In this document: in pieces, positions 35,394 to 44,132 of the stretch | Position numbering within the stretch: position 1 is the stretch's first letter | Layout of the letters: each line of letters begins with the position of its first letter | From: Xylophilus ampelinus | GTDB lineage: Bacteria; Pseudomonadota; Gammaproteobacteria; Burkholderiales; Burkholderiaceae_C | Length of the DNA: 64,000 nt | Reading direction: 5' to 3' | NCBI RefSeq assembly: GCF_901875635.1 | Contig: NZ_CABFMN010000079.1 | Coordinates: 1-64,000, forward strand | The notes under the pieces: model-generated | Seen by the model: only the letters and a program-made list of their open reading frames with translations | Told to the model about the DNA's origin: nothing | The model's database searches: none | Made by a program: the position numbers and the translations under genes

Positions 35394-38300
35394 TCAGACC
35401 GCGCGGGCGCGGGCGGCGTCCAGCAGTTGCAGCAGCCGCGCCTCGTCGCGCGCATCGACGGTGGCGTTGACCTTCTGCTGTCCCGAGGACAGCTCCACGC
35501 GCACAGTGCGCATCGGCGCGCTGTCAGGCAGCGAGGGGCGCGGCAGGCTGCGGCTGGCGGGCTGCACCAGTCCGCCCGAGGCAAAGCCCTGAATGCCCGC
35601 CAGCGCGCGTCCGGCCAGTGCCTGCGCCGGAGCGCTCAGGTTGTTGATGGCCTCGAAGAAGCCTGCGCCGTAGCGAGACACGGCCTGCCGGTTCACGACG
35701 AACTCACCGGGGGTGAGCATCGCCGGGACGGTGTCGGACTTCGACAGCCCGCCGCGCCGGTAGAACTCGCCCTGGTTCCGTTCCATGTAGTCGATCAGCT
35801 CGCGCTCCAGGTCTTTGCCCCAGAGCAGCGGCTGCGCCATCGCCGAGCGCCACGTCTGCTTGATGCGTTCAAGGTTCTGGCGCTCGTTGCCGGTGAGCGT
35901 CTTGCGACTCATGAAATCTTCCAGCGTGCGGCGATCCTGCTGCGCCTGCTTGCCGTAGCTGTCCATCGTCTTGCTGCGCATATCCAGACTGACCGATGCG
36001 CCGTAGTTCCATTGCAGCCAGCTGGTGTATTCGTTCATCCCCTGCAGGCCGAGATCGATCATCTTCAACGCCTCGAACGCTTCGCGGTTCTTCTTGGGCC
36101 TGCTTGGCTTGTCGTTCGGATCGGAGCCTGTGGAGCCGGTACTGCCCAACGAGGCAACGCGCCCGCCGACCGCGAAGTGGGCGACGCCACTGGCCAGACG
36201 AGATAGCGCGCCGCTGCCGTACTTCTGCACCGCCGCCTTGCGGATCACGAAAGCCCCCGCATCCAGCGTGCGCGGCACGGTGTCGTGGTGGCCGGAGCCG
36301 GGCACCGATCCGCCGCTCATCCGTGGGAAGGCCGGGGCCACCGCGCCGCCATCGGCAAAGTGCCGCACGCCGCCGCTCGCACTGCCGACCAGACCGCCGG
36401 TGGCATTGGTTTCCACCTTGGTGACGTAGATCGTGTGCGTGCTCGTGGTGTGAATGCCGTTGAGGCTCATCACTTCGGCACGCGCGACATCGGCGTTGTG
36501 CTGGATGGCGTGGTGCGACTCGGTCTGGATGCGATCCAGCGCCTTGATCATCCCGTCCACGTTGGTGATCGCGGCCTGCGCCTTCTCGGTCGCCACCTTC
36601 AGCTCGAACTGCGCGTTCTGGTCGGCGTAGACCTTGAGCTTGTCCAGTGCTTCCTTCGCCTTGGACACATCGGCATCGACCGGCAGCGTCTTGCCTTCCT
36701 TGAGCAGCGCCTCGTATTCCTTGAGCTGCTTCTCTGCTTCCTGCAAGTCCGCCTGAATCTGCAGCAGGTACTCCTTCTCGGCCAGCGCCTTGTCCAGATC
36801 GGCGAGGGCCTTGTCGAAGCGCGTGGTGTCGGCATCGAGCGTGAGCTTCAGGCCGTCCTTGAGCTTGGTCGTGATGTCGTCGATCTGGCGCGTGGTCTCG
36901 GTCAGCGTGCGCTGAATCTCATCGCGTGCGGTGAGCGCCGTGCGCGCCGCCGTCTGGTGCGCCTTGGCTTCGGCATCCAACGTCTGGTTGAGGATTTCCT
37001 CGGACTGGCGGATGCGGTCGATGGCATCGCGCACGCCTTGTTTGCCTTGGGCGGCCTGCGTGTCGGCGTCCCGGGCCTTTTGCGCCAGTTCAGAGCGCAA
37101 CTGATCGGCTTGCCGCATCAGGTCAGTGGCCTGCTGGTATTCCTGCCGACGGTAGGCCTCGCGCGACTGCGCTTCGATCTGCGTGACCTGCGACACCGCC
37201 TGTTCGGACTGCTTGCGCGCCTCCTCGCCGCGCTTGGCCTCGTTGGTCTGGCTGGTGGCCACCTGCGCGGCCATGTCCATTGCCTTCTGCGCGAGTTGGC
37301 GGGCCAGTTCCAGCTCGCCATTGGCCAGCGCCCGGCGCGCCTGCTCCTGCATCTCGGCGATCTGGCGCTTGCGATCCTCGGTGGCCTCGTACTCCGTCAT
37401 GCTCTGGCGGCGGATGTCGCGGATGCGATCTTCCGTGGACATCGACAACTGGCGCTTGGCTTCCTCGATGCGCTGCACTTCCGCCAGATGCCGGTTGGCC
37501 TCCGCGTTGAGCGCGTCGATGTGCTGGCGGTATTCGGCCAGCGCCTGCGCCAAGGTCTGGCGCTTGGTGGCGAGAATGTCGTTCTCGACCCGCTGCACGT
37601 TGGCGCGGCGCTTCTCCTCGGTCTGGCCCTGCCGGGCGGCGGCGTCCTTGCGCGCCTGCGTTTCCTGATCGATCAGGCCCAGCGTTTCGGTGGTGGCCTG
37701 ACGGCGCAGCGTCGTCTGCTGCGTCAGCGCCTCGGTGAGCAGTTGCGTGGACTTGGTGATCTTGGCGGTTTCGGACTGCTGCGTGCGCTCCAGTTCCGCC
37801 TTCTCCTGGTCGTAGCGTGCCTTCACCGCCGTGATCTGCGTTTGCAGATTGGCCTCGACGATGGCGGTGAAGCCCTTGTAGGCCTCGGCCATCTTGGCGG
37901 TGGCGTCGTTGACCACGCCTTGCGCTTTGCCGACGGCCTGTTCCACTTCGCCCAGCCGGGACTTGAGCTTTTCCAGCGCGGCGTGGACGGCCTCGATGCC
38001 GCGCCCGACCGCTTCCTGCGTGCCCTGGCGCACGGCTTCGAGCCGCTTGGCGATTTCCTCGGCAGCGGTTGCGGCAGTGTCCATCGCGCCTTTGGCGGCG
38101 TTCGCACCTTCCGTGGCGTCGGCGTACATCTCGGCGAAGATGCGGTTCATCTCCGTCAGGCGTTCGTTGTGGCGCTGGGTGGCCTCGGCAATGGTGTCGG
38201 ACGTGAAGATGGCGGCGAACACCTCCCACCGATAACGCAGGTGCTCGATGCCCGTCATCAGCACCTGCACCATGAAGATGCCCGCCTTGCGGACGATCTC

Positions 38301-39443
38301 GAACTTCTCCGACAGCCACGTCCCGATTTCCCACCCGATGATGGCCGCGCCGAGCACGCCGAAGGCCACGCGCAGTTTGCCGGCCGTGGCGATGGCGTTC
38401 GAGACGGACAGGTTGGCCGTGGCCCACGCCGCCGCCGTGGTGCTGGCCGCCGTCACCGCCGCTGCGCCCGCCGTCTGCCACGCGATGATCAGCGCCGGGA
38501 TCAGGCGGTAGACCAGCACCGCAAGGCCAACCTCGGCGATGCGCTGGAGCCACTTCATCACGGTGTCGAGGTTTTCTGATAGCCACGTCAGAGCCTCTGC
38601 GAGCTTCTTGGTGAAGCCGGTCGATTCGTCGAGGCGGCTGATCCACTGCCCGAAGGCGTTCGAGAGGCGGGTGAAGGCCTGACCGACGGTCATCGGCAGT
38701 TGCGCGTACTCGGCGGCCAGCTTGTCCTTCTGGCTCATCAGCGCGTTGACCACCACGTCGGCGGTCAGCCGTCCTTCCTCGGCCAGCTTGCGCAGCCGTC
38801 CGATGGGCACGTTCAGGCCGTCGGCGAGCGCCTTGGCCAGACGCGGGCTGTTTTCGACGACGGAGTTGAATTCCTCGCCGCGCAGCACGCCTGACGACAA
38901 GGCCTGCCCGAACTGCAACAGCGCCGACTGCGCCTCGGTGGCCGAAGCGCCGGAGATGCGCAACGCCTGCGAGATGCTCTCGGTGATGGTGAGCGCATCC
39001 TGCTGCTCGCTGCCCAGCATCCGCACCGCCTGCTGGAGCTTGCCGTAGAGCGTGGCGGTTTCCTGGATCGGCACGCCGATGCGCTGGGCGATGGCGAACA
39101 GCTCCTTCTGCGCCACCGCGTACTCGCGGCTGCCTGCGGTGGCGAGCTTCAGGCGCGCGGACATCATGTTCCAGGCGTCGGCGATCTGGACGATCTCCTG
39201 CACCTTGCCGCCGGCCCAGTTGATGGTCAGAAAGGCCAGCAACTGCGTCTTGGCCTTGGCGACCTGATCGCCAAAGGCGTTCATCCCGGCCTTGACCTCG
39301 GCCACCCCGGCAGCGGCCTTGTCGCCTGCGGTCTTGGCGCTGGAGCCGAAGCCGCCGAGGCTGCGCTCGGCAGACGTGATGGCGCGCTTGAGCCCCTCAT
39401 CGGCCCCTTCGAGCGCGACGAGGATGGAAATGCGGTTCGCCAT
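35394..39443 (-). CDS. Tape measure protein
   Basis: A 1349-residue protein, the longest gene of the prophage. The N-terminal part (MANRISILVALEGADEGLKR, RLKLATAGSREYAVAQKELF, FGQALSSGVLRGEEFNSVVE, LRKLAEEGRLTADVVVNALM) matches the conserved tape measure domain of siphoviruses. Hydrophobic helices lie near residues 305-370. From about 440 to 980 it is almost entirely charged, alanine/glutamine-rich coiled coil. The C-terminal part has glycine-rich repeats (VGGRVASLGS, GGLSKSDTVPAMLTPGEFVV). It sets tail length and may pass DNA through the membrane. Confidence 0.93.
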   Translation of the reverse strand: MANRISILVALEGADEGLKRAITSAERSLGGFGSSAKTAGDKAAAGVAEVKAGMNAFGDQVAKAKTQLLAFLTINWAGGKVQEIVQIADAWNMMSARLKLATAGSREYAVAQKELFAIAQRIGVPIQETATLYGKLQQAVRMLGSEQQDALTITESISQALRISGASATEAQSALLQFGQALSSGVLRGEEFNSVVENSPRLAKALADGLNVPIGRLRKLAEEGRLTADVVVNALMSQKDKLAAEYAQLPMTVGQAFTRLSNAFGQWISRLDESTGFTKKLAEALTWLSENLDTVMKWLQRIAEVGLAVLVYRLIPALIIAWQTAGAAAVTAASTTAAAWATANLSVSNAIATAGKLRVAFGVLGAAIIGWEIGTWLSEKFEIVRKAGIFMVQVLMTGIEHLRYRWEVFAAIFTSDTIAEATQRHNERLTEMNRIFAEMYADATEGANAAKGAMDTAATAAEEIAKRLEAVRQGTQEAVGRGIEAVHAALEKLKSRLGEVEQAVGKAQGVVNDATAKMAEAYKGFTAIVEANLQTQITAVKARYDQEKAELERTQQSETAKITKSTQLLTEALTQQTTLRRQATTETLGLIDQETQARKDAAARQGQTEEKRRANVQRVENDILATKRQTLAQALAEYRQHIDALNAEANRHLAEVQRIEEAKRQLSMSTEDRIRDIRRQSMTEYEATEDRKRQIAEMQEQARRALANGELELARQLAQKAMDMAAQVATSQTNEAKRGEEARKQSEQAVSQVTQIEAQSREAYRRQEYQQATDLMRQADQLRSELAQKARDADTQAAQGKQGVRDAIDRIRQSEEILNQTLDAEAKAHQTAARTALTARDEIQRTLTETTRQIDDITTKLKDGLKLTLDADTTRFDKALADLDKALAEKEYLLQIQADLQEAEKQLKEYEALLKEGKTLPVDADVSKAKEALDKLKVYADQNAQFELKVATEKAQAAITNVDGMIKALDRIQTESHHAIQHNADVARAEVMSLNGIHTTSTHTIYVTKVETNATGGLVGSASGGVRHFADGGAVAPAFPRMSGGSVPGSGHHDTVPRTLDAGAFVIRKAAVQKYGSGALSRLASGVAHFAVGGRVASLGSTGSTGSDPNDKPSRPKKNREAFEALKMIDLGLQGMNEYTSWLQWNYGASVSLDMRSKTMDSYGKQAQQDRRTLEDFMSRKTLTGNERQNLERIKQTWRSAMAQPLLWGKDLERELIDYMERNQGEFYRRGGLSKSDTVPAMLTPGEFVVNRQAVSRYGAGFFEAINNLSAPAQALAGRALAGIQGFASGGLVQPASRSLPRPSLPDSAPMRTVRVELSSGQQKVNATVDARDEARLLQLLDAARARAV

Positions 39444-39444
39444 C

Positions 39445-40089
39445 TCAGTCCACCAGCCGCAACTGCTTCTCGATGGTCGCGGACAGGCGCGGGATGCGCC
39501 CAGCGACGATGCGCTCGACGCTCAGACGCCGTTTGAGCTGCACGCGCGGCACCAGCACGGCAATCGGCACGTCCGCGCCGCGCTTCAGTTTCTTGATGCC
39601 TTCGGCCTTGCGGTAGCGGCGCTTGAAGCCCGACAGTGGCCGGTCGTGTTCCTTGATGTTTTCGGCCATCAGCAAGATGTTCCCCTTGGCGTTCTTGATG
39701 AAATAGGCATTGCCGCCGCGCATCAGCTCGGCGATCTGCGCCTTGAAGCGTTTGCGGCCCACGCGCCCGTGCAGCGGGATCAGCATCCGGCCACCGATCA
39801 CGCCGCCACGCTCGTGGATGCCCGACCACGGGATGCGCGATCCGACGTAGAGCGCGGGCAGGCGGTTCTTGTCCTTGTCCAGCACCTTGGCGGTGAAGCC
39901 CTTGACGAAGGACTTCTTGACCACCGTCATCTGACCCGCGATGTGGGTTCGCACGTCCTGCTTCAGCTCGGCGGCCTCACTGGCGATGCCGCGCGCGACC
40001 GCCTTCTGCACCTTCTCGCGGAACTCGCCGCCCCAGCGGCGCAACTGCGCCTGCGCGGCCTTGCTATCGATGCGAACGGAGATGCGCAT
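39445..40089 (-). CDS. Minor tail protein, HK97 gp10/DUF6441-like
   Basis: A 214-residue basic protein (MRISVRIDSKAAQAQLRRWG, VRTHIAGQMTVVKKSFVKGF, RIPWSGIHERGGVIGGRMLI). The layout resembles the gp10/tail-completion or lambda gpZ group, which attach at the head-proximal tail end, although its place between the chaperone and tape measure genes is unusual for that role. Its ATG lies inside the frameshifted extension of the chaperone gene (overlap of 26 bases). Confidence 0.65.
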   Translation of the reverse strand: MRISVRIDSKAAQAQLRRWGGEFREKVQKAVARGIASEAAELKQDVRTHIAGQMTVVKKSFVKGFTAKVLDKDKNRLPALYVGSRIPWSGIHERGGVIGGRMLIPLHGRVGRKRFKAQIAELMRGGNAYFIKNAKGNILLMAENIKEHDRPLSGFKRRYRKAEGIKKLKRGADVPIAVLVPRVQLKRRLSVERIVAGRIPRLSATIEKQLRLVD

Positions 40090-40677
40090 GGCGGGTTGCC
40101 TGATCGGTGAGCCTGTCGAGGGTCTGGTCGAGGTGGCGTGCGTCGCCGCGTGCGCCGATGGCGATCAGCGACAGCAGCCGTGCATCGCGGGCAGCGTCCT
40201 CGCGCACGGTGGCGGCTGCAAAGCCGCGCACCTGCGCCAAGGTGTAGTCGAGGATGTCGGGCAGCCGATGGCCGTGGGCGATCAGGTGCTGGACGGTGTC
40301 GAACCAGCCGCGGCCGCTACCACCGTGCTCGCCTGCGCGAACAGACCGTCCAGCTTGGGCATCACCGTCCGGGTAAAAAAATCCGCGTTCACCTCGATCA
40401 CTTTCGCCGCCAGCAGAATCGCCTCGTCGGCGGCCAGGTCATCCACCCACGCGCGCGGTTTGCCGATGGCGATGGCCACCGCCGTCAGCAGGTCGTCGCC
40501 ACGCTCGCCGAACAGCGCCAGCCAGTCGATGCCATCGCCACCGATCTGCTGCATCACCGGCGTGATGGCGCGCAGGAAGGCGGGCATCTGCCCGACCTTC
40601 AGCGGCTTCACGCTGACGGCTTCCCCGGCCAGCGTGATCTCGAAGGCTTGCGGAACGAGCTTGTCCAGATCGCTCAT
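40064..40677 (-). CDS. Frameshifted tail assembly chaperone (gpG-T-like long form)
   Basis: A -1 shift at T TTT TTT A (minus strand of 40375-40381) would leave the gpG-like frame after 101 codons. It would enter a second open frame of 103 codons ending with TAG at 40064. The added part reads YPDGDAQAGRSVRAGEHGGS, then RGWFDTVQHLIAHGHRLPDI and LDYTLAQVRGFAAATVRED, which has no start of its own and looks protein-coding. The layout is the lambda G/G-T scheme, where a small fraction of long form bridges tape measure and tail tube. Sequence evidence is strong; shifting has not been measured. Confidence 0.8.
40282..40677 (-). CDS. Tail assembly chaperone, short form (gpG-like)
   Basis: A 131-residue protein starting MSDLDKLVPQAFEITLAGEA and ending in VVAAAAGSTPSST. 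It lies between the tail tube and minor tail/tape measure genes, the fixed place of tail chaperones. The slippery heptamer falls in NADFFTRTV, and the zero frame continues only 30 more codons. The short form keeps the tape measure soluble during tail assembly. Confidence 0.82.
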   Translation of the reverse strand: MSDLDKLVPQAFEITLAGEAVSVKPLKVGQMPAFLRAITPVMQQIGGDGIDWLALFGERGDDLLTAVAIAIGKPRAWVDDLAADEAILLAAKVIEVNADFFTRTVMPKLDGLFAQASTVVAAAAGSTPSST

Positions 40678-40688
40678 GGCAGTTCCCC

Positions 40689-41441
40689 TCACAGTTGCAC
40701 GATGCGGCCGAACTGGCCGAGCACCGCGTCGTAGGGTTTGGTGGTGTCGGCCAGCAGCGAGCCTTCCAGCTCGAACTTGTTGTACTCGTCCGAGATGAAG
40801 GAGATTTCCTTCAAGGGATCGAAGGCCACGCGGTACAGCTCGACCAGCACCTTGGCATTGCCCTGTGCGGTGTTGATGCCTTCCAGCCGCAGATAACGCT
40901 CGGGCACCGACTGCGTGAAGATGCCGATCTCGGTGGCCGCGCCGTAGCTGTAGGCCGCCTTGAACGGCGCAGTGAAGCCGGTGGTATCCAGAAACTGGAG
41001 GGCACCGAAATCCGTGTCCACGGTGTAGTTGGTGCCTGCGACAAGCGTCGCGGGCGTGCCCGCCGAATCGGTGATCACGACCGCCGACACCTTGGGGTGG
41101 GCAAAGAAGTAGCGGTCGCCGACGACCGGCGTCGCGCCGCCGATGGGTTCCGCCGTCACCGTGCCGATGCTGCCGGTGACGTGGTTGCCGTACAAGGCCA
41201 GGGCGAGGTTTTCCTTCGTGAACTCCTCGATGGTGAGGTTCACGGTGGCTGACTTCTGTTTGACCATGCGGTGGTCGAGCGAACGCTGGCCGGTCTGGCT
41301 CTCGTAGTGCTCCAGCACATCGGTCTTGAGCGAGAGCTTCAACTCGGCGACGTTGCCGGGCGAGCGCACTTCGATGGGTAGGCCGGATTCGTCGCGCTTG
41401 CCGAGGAAGACGCGCCCCTGAAAACTGGCGTAGGTGCTCAT
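40689..41441 (-). CDS. Major tail tube protein
   Basis: A 250-residue protein (MSTYASFQGRVFLGKRDESG, LKLSLKTDVLEHYESQTGQR, VKQKSATVNLTIEEFTKENL, PLKEISFISDEYNKFELEGS). This matches the beta-sandwich tube proteins of long-tailed siphoviruses. An insert of about 90 residues (PKVSAVVITDSAGTPATLVA, FLDTTGFTAPFKAAYSYGAA) resembles a surface Ig-like domain. It polymerises round the tape measure. The ATG at 41441 overlaps the upstream stop. Confidence 0.85.
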   Translation of the reverse strand: MSTYASFQGRVFLGKRDESGLPIEVRSPGNVAELKLSLKTDVLEHYESQTGQRSLDHRMVKQKSATVNLTIEEFTKENLALALYGNHVTGSIGTVTAEPIGGATPVVGDRYFFAHPKVSAVVITDSAGTPATLVAGTNYTVDTDFGALQFLDTTGFTAPFKAAYSYGAATEIGIFTQSVPERYLRLEGINTAQGNAKVLVELYRVAFDPLKEISFISDEYNKFELEGSLLADTTKPYDAVLGQFGRIVQL

Positions 41442-41650
41442 GATTTGGATTCCTTGCGTTGAATGGGTTTGGCGTCGGCGGGCTTGCCGTCGGCATCGGG
41501 TTGCGGCGGGACATCCGGCTGCCGGTCGGCGCGCGCGATGCCGTTGGCGATGAGCCAGTCGGCGGTGCTCGCATCGACGATCAGCCGTTCGCCCGCCTCG
41601 AAGGGCTTGCCCGCATGGGTGTGCGGACACAGCAAGACGAGTGAGGTCAT
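41438..41650 (-). CDS. Small phage protein (DUF7210-like)
   Basis: A 70-residue protein, MTSLVLLCPHTHAGKPFEAG followed by LIVDASTADWLIANGIARAD and a charged tail. The pattern of a small domain with a D/S-x-x-x-A-x-W-L-x-x-x-G core is common in phage neck/tail regions. The start at 41650 is chosen over 41659 by homology feel only. Function unknown. Confidence 0.6.
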   Translation of the reverse strand: MTSLVLLCPHTHAGKPFEAGERLIVDASTADWLIANGIARADRQPDVPPQPDADGKPADAKPIQRKESKS

Positions 41651-41655
41651 GGGTG

Positions 41656-42102
41656 TCATCCAGTGGTTGAGAGATCGCTGGCCAGCGTTCGGTAGGTGAT
41701 CGCGTAGCGCGCAGGAATAGCGGCGGCCACCGCGTCCGCGTCCTCGACGTCCCACTCGCATTCCTGTTCGCGGATGTCGAGCGCCAGCCCTCCCAAATTC
41801 CGGTCGGCCAGCAGCGCGGCGTGGGCGGCGGTGAGCAGCCGGTCGGCTTCGGTTTCAGGAATAGCGGGCGGTACCGCACGGGCGAGCGCCACGAGGCGCA
41901 CGATCAGCACGCGCGTGACGCGGTCGTTGGCGCGTTCGGTGATGGATTCGGACTCGGGGAACACCACCAGCGCCGGGCATTGCTCCCGGCTGATGGCCAC
42001 CGTGGGCGAACGGTGCAAGGTGGCCTCGAGCGTTTCCACCGGCGTGCGGACAGCGGCGAGCACCGCGAGCAGAATCTGTTCACGGATCGAATTGGCGGAC
42101 AC
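41656..42102 (-). CDS. Tail terminator/neck protein
   Basis: A 148-residue protein with a GTG start (SANSIREQILLAVLAAVRTP, REQCPALVVFPESESITERA, RLLTAAHAALLADRNLGGLA, YAITYRTLASDLSTTG). The order of a short helix, a beta core and an ending in ITYRT fits tail terminators (lambda gpU-like), which cap the tube. It lies between the head-tail joining and tube genes. Confidence 0.7.
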   Translation of the reverse strand: MSANSIREQILLAVLAAVRTPVETLEATLHRSPTVAISREQCPALVVFPESESITERANDRVTRVLIVRLVALARAVPPAIPETEADRLLTAAHAALLADRNLGGLALDIREQECEWDVEDADAVAAAIPARYAITYRTLASDLSTTG

Positions 42103-42105
42103 GGT

Positions 42106-42408
42106 TCAAAGCCTCGTGAGCTTGGCGCGCATCTCAGTGCCGTCGGCCAGCGCCCGGACATCACGCACCTGATAGGCCACGCCATCGACTTCCACTGCAT
42201 CGCGCACGGCCAGTCCCACGAACACCGACGCCGGATACGTGATCGCGTAGTCGGTGTTCAAGGTCAGGCCGTCGAGCGCCGTGTCGTCCGGCGCGGAGAA
42301 TCCGACCTGCTGGGTCTGGGCAGACCCGCTACCGGCAGGAAACCACCGGCAGCGCACCGTCAGGCCCGCGTTCGCGGCGGCGCTGTAGACCTGTTCGACG
42401 AGGCCCAT
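42106..42408 (-). CDS. Head-tail joining protein
   Basis: A 100-residue protein (MGLVEQVYSAAANAGLTVRC, LTLNTDYAITYPASVFVGLA, VDGVAYQVRDVRALADGTEM). The ending VAYQVRDVRALADGTEM is typical of the small gpFII-like/head-tail joining group. Its ATG overlaps the capsid stop (TGATG). Confidence 0.65.
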   Translation of the reverse strand: MGLVEQVYSAAANAGLTVRCRWFPAGSGSAQTQQVGFSAPDDTALDGLTLNTDYAITYPASVFVGLAVRDAVEVDGVAYQVRDVRALADGTEMRAKLTRL

Positions 42409-43412
42409 CACGACACCGTGAGCTTTACCAGCACGCCGGGACGGTGGCACATCGGCAGCGGGTTGGACTGCGTGTGCAGATCGGTGCCCCGGTCGAACTT
42501 GCGCGGCTCCTGCTTGGCGTACAGCGGCTGGCCCACCGTGTTGACGGTTTCGTTGAAGTCCGCAGGCGCGAAGTAGGTGCCGAAGGTGTCGATGGTGCCC
42601 AGCGGGAAGGCATGCGCCTCGCCTGCGGCGATGAAGCGGCGCACGGTGCCATTCGCATCGGTGGCCTGCCCCCGGTACTCCTCGAAGGTGATGCCGCCGT
42701 AGGTGAAGCCGCGCCGGATGTCGTTGATGAGGATCGCGCCGTTCTGCCAGTTCTCGAACGCCTTCTCGACCTTCGCGTGGCCGGTGAGCGCGGCGAAGAA
42801 CTCCGGCGAGCACAGGCAGTGGACGCCGTTCATGAACTCGCCCTTGAGGTTGTCCTCGATGGTCGAGAGCACCGTGCCGCACTTGGCCTTGACGTTGGTG
42901 CCCGCCGTGCCCAGCTCGAAGGACACCGACTGCGGCGTGATCTCGAAGGCATCGAACAGATCGACCAGCTCGGAGCCGTCGGCGTCGAGGATCACGCCCT
43001 TGAGCGCGCCCATGCGCAGGTGTTCCAGCGTGATGGCGTGCTTGTTGCGCATCGTCTCCAGATGGCGCGCGATGACGCCCGCGACCGTCTCGGTCTCGGT
43101 TTCCGAACCGAAGGCACGGATGCCTTGCACTTCTTCGGGCAGCACCATGTCGTCGTGCGGGATGTGCGGCACCACGAACGAGCGCAGGTTGCGCTTGCCG
43201 CGCTTGCCCACCGTGCCGGGCGAACCCGGCGGCAACGTCGGCAGCAGGTTGAGCACGCCGTTCATTTCCTCGACGACGATCTGGCGCTGGCGCACCGGCT
43301 TGGCGGGCATCAGGTTCAGTTCTTCCAGACGCCCGTAGCGGTTGGGCAGGATGTTGATGGCGGCGGTCAACGCCGTCATCGAGAACGCGGGATTGCTGAA
43401 GGGGTTGTTCAT
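42408..43412 (-). CDS. Major capsid protein (lambda gpE family)
   Basis: A 334-residue protein of the gpE branch of the HK97 fold. Diagnostic segments are FSMTALTAAINILPNRYGRL, RNLRSFVVPHIPHDDMVLPE, TITLEHLRMGALKGVILDAD-like text (seen as KHAITLEHLRMGALKGVILD), GRFIAAGEAHAFPLGT-like text (seen as VRRFIAAGEAHAFPLGTIDT) and YFAPADFNETVNTVGQPLYA. The start at 43412 (MNNPFSN) is fixed by homology. It follows the decoration protein by two bases. Confidence 0.93.
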   Translation of the reverse strand: MNNPFSNPAFSMTALTAAINILPNRYGRLEELNLMPAKPVRQRQIVVEEMNGVLNLLPTLPPGSPGTVGKRGKRNLRSFVVPHIPHDDMVLPEEVQGIRAFGSETETETVAGVIARHLETMRNKHAITLEHLRMGALKGVILDADGSELVDLFDAFEITPQSVSFELGTAGTNVKAKCGTVLSTIEDNLKGEFMNGVHCLCSPEFFAALTGHAKVEKAFENWQNGAILINDIRRGFTYGGITFEEYRGQATDANGTVRRFIAAGEAHAFPLGTIDTFGTYFAPADFNETVNTVGQPLYAKQEPRKFDRGTDLHTQSNPLPMCHRPGVLVKLTVS

Positions 43413-43414
43413 GG

Positions 43415-43792
43415 TCAGGCTCCTTGACGGACGAGCACGCCCAGCGCCTTGAGCTGCGCAATGGCGGTGAGTTGTTCGGCAGTGGTGATGGCGTCGGGCC
43501 ACGCGAGTGCGTGGTTGGCGATGATGGCGTGGCGCGCGACGACGAGGCCGTCATCACGGTCGATCAATGCCGCGTCGCAGGCTTGCAGCAGCACGCCTGC
43601 GGCGACCTGCGTGCCGTCCTCGGCGGACGGATCGAGCTGCTTGTACTTGCCGGTGGCGGTGACGATGCCGACGACGGTGCCCAGCGGCAGGTTCTGACCG
43701 GAAGCGACCGTGACGCGGTCGCGCGAGTAGAGGTTCGGCGCTTCGTACTTGAGCAGGTCGCCCAGATTCAGCGGTTCGGCGAGAACGGACAT
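43415..43792 (-). CDS. Head decoration protein (gpD-like)
   Basis: A 125-residue protein (LSRDRVTVASGQNLPLGTVV-type core, seen as YSRDRVTVASGQNLPLGTVV; then GIVTATGKYKQLDPSAEDGT and AAGVLLQACDAALIDRDDGL). These match the gpD family whose trimers clamp expanded capsid shells. It sits between the protease and capsid genes, as in lambda. Confidence 0.9.
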   Translation of the reverse strand: MSVLAEPLNLGDLLKYEAPNLYSRDRVTVASGQNLPLGTVVGIVTATGKYKQLDPSAEDGTQVAAGVLLQACDAALIDRDDGLVVARHAIIANHALAWPDAITTAEQLTAIAQLKALGVLVRQGA

Positions 43793-43793
43793 T

Positions 43794-44132
43794 TCAGATC
43801 TCCTTCTTGGTGGACTGCGCCGCGAGCTGCTTGGCCGCGTCGATCAGCGGATTGCTGGCCGCAGGGCGCGCGGCGTCGGGCGCAATGCGGCTGACGATTT
43901 CGGGGCTGGCCTCGGCCTGCGCCGCGAGCAGTCGGCCGCGTACCGTGGCAGGTGCAGTGTTGGTTTCGAGGAAGCCCGCGATCAGGTCGGCGCGACCGGC
44001 GAGCGTGCAGGTCTGCGCGATCTCGATGGCGTCGGCCACACTCAACGTGGTGGCGGCGGACGGTTGAGGAGGACTGCCAGCAGGATCAGCAAGAGGCCGA
44101 TCAAGAGCAGCGGGGTCGGATCGTTCATTCAT
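43794..44132 (-). CDS. Nested scaffolding protein (Nu3-like internal start)
   Basis: An in-frame ATG at 44132 (MNERSDPAALDRPL) is preceded by GGAG seven bases upstream. It would give the 112-residue C-terminal part of the protease alone: a flexible proline/alanine stretch, then LSVADAIEIAQTCTLAGRAD and helical sequence to the end. Lambda makes its scaffold Nu3 this way from inside gene C. The ribosome site is seen; separate expression is inferred. Confidence 0.65.
   Translation of the reverse strand: MNERSDPAALDRPLADPAGSPPQPSAATTLSVADAIEIAQTCTLAGRADLIAGFLETNTAPATVRGRLLAAQAEASPEIVSRIAPDAARPAASNPLIDAAKQLAAQSTKKEI

Noticed and set aside
36285..38579. 764-codon plus-strand open frame
   Set aside because: Antisense to the coiled-coil part of the tape measure gene; no start signal or family.
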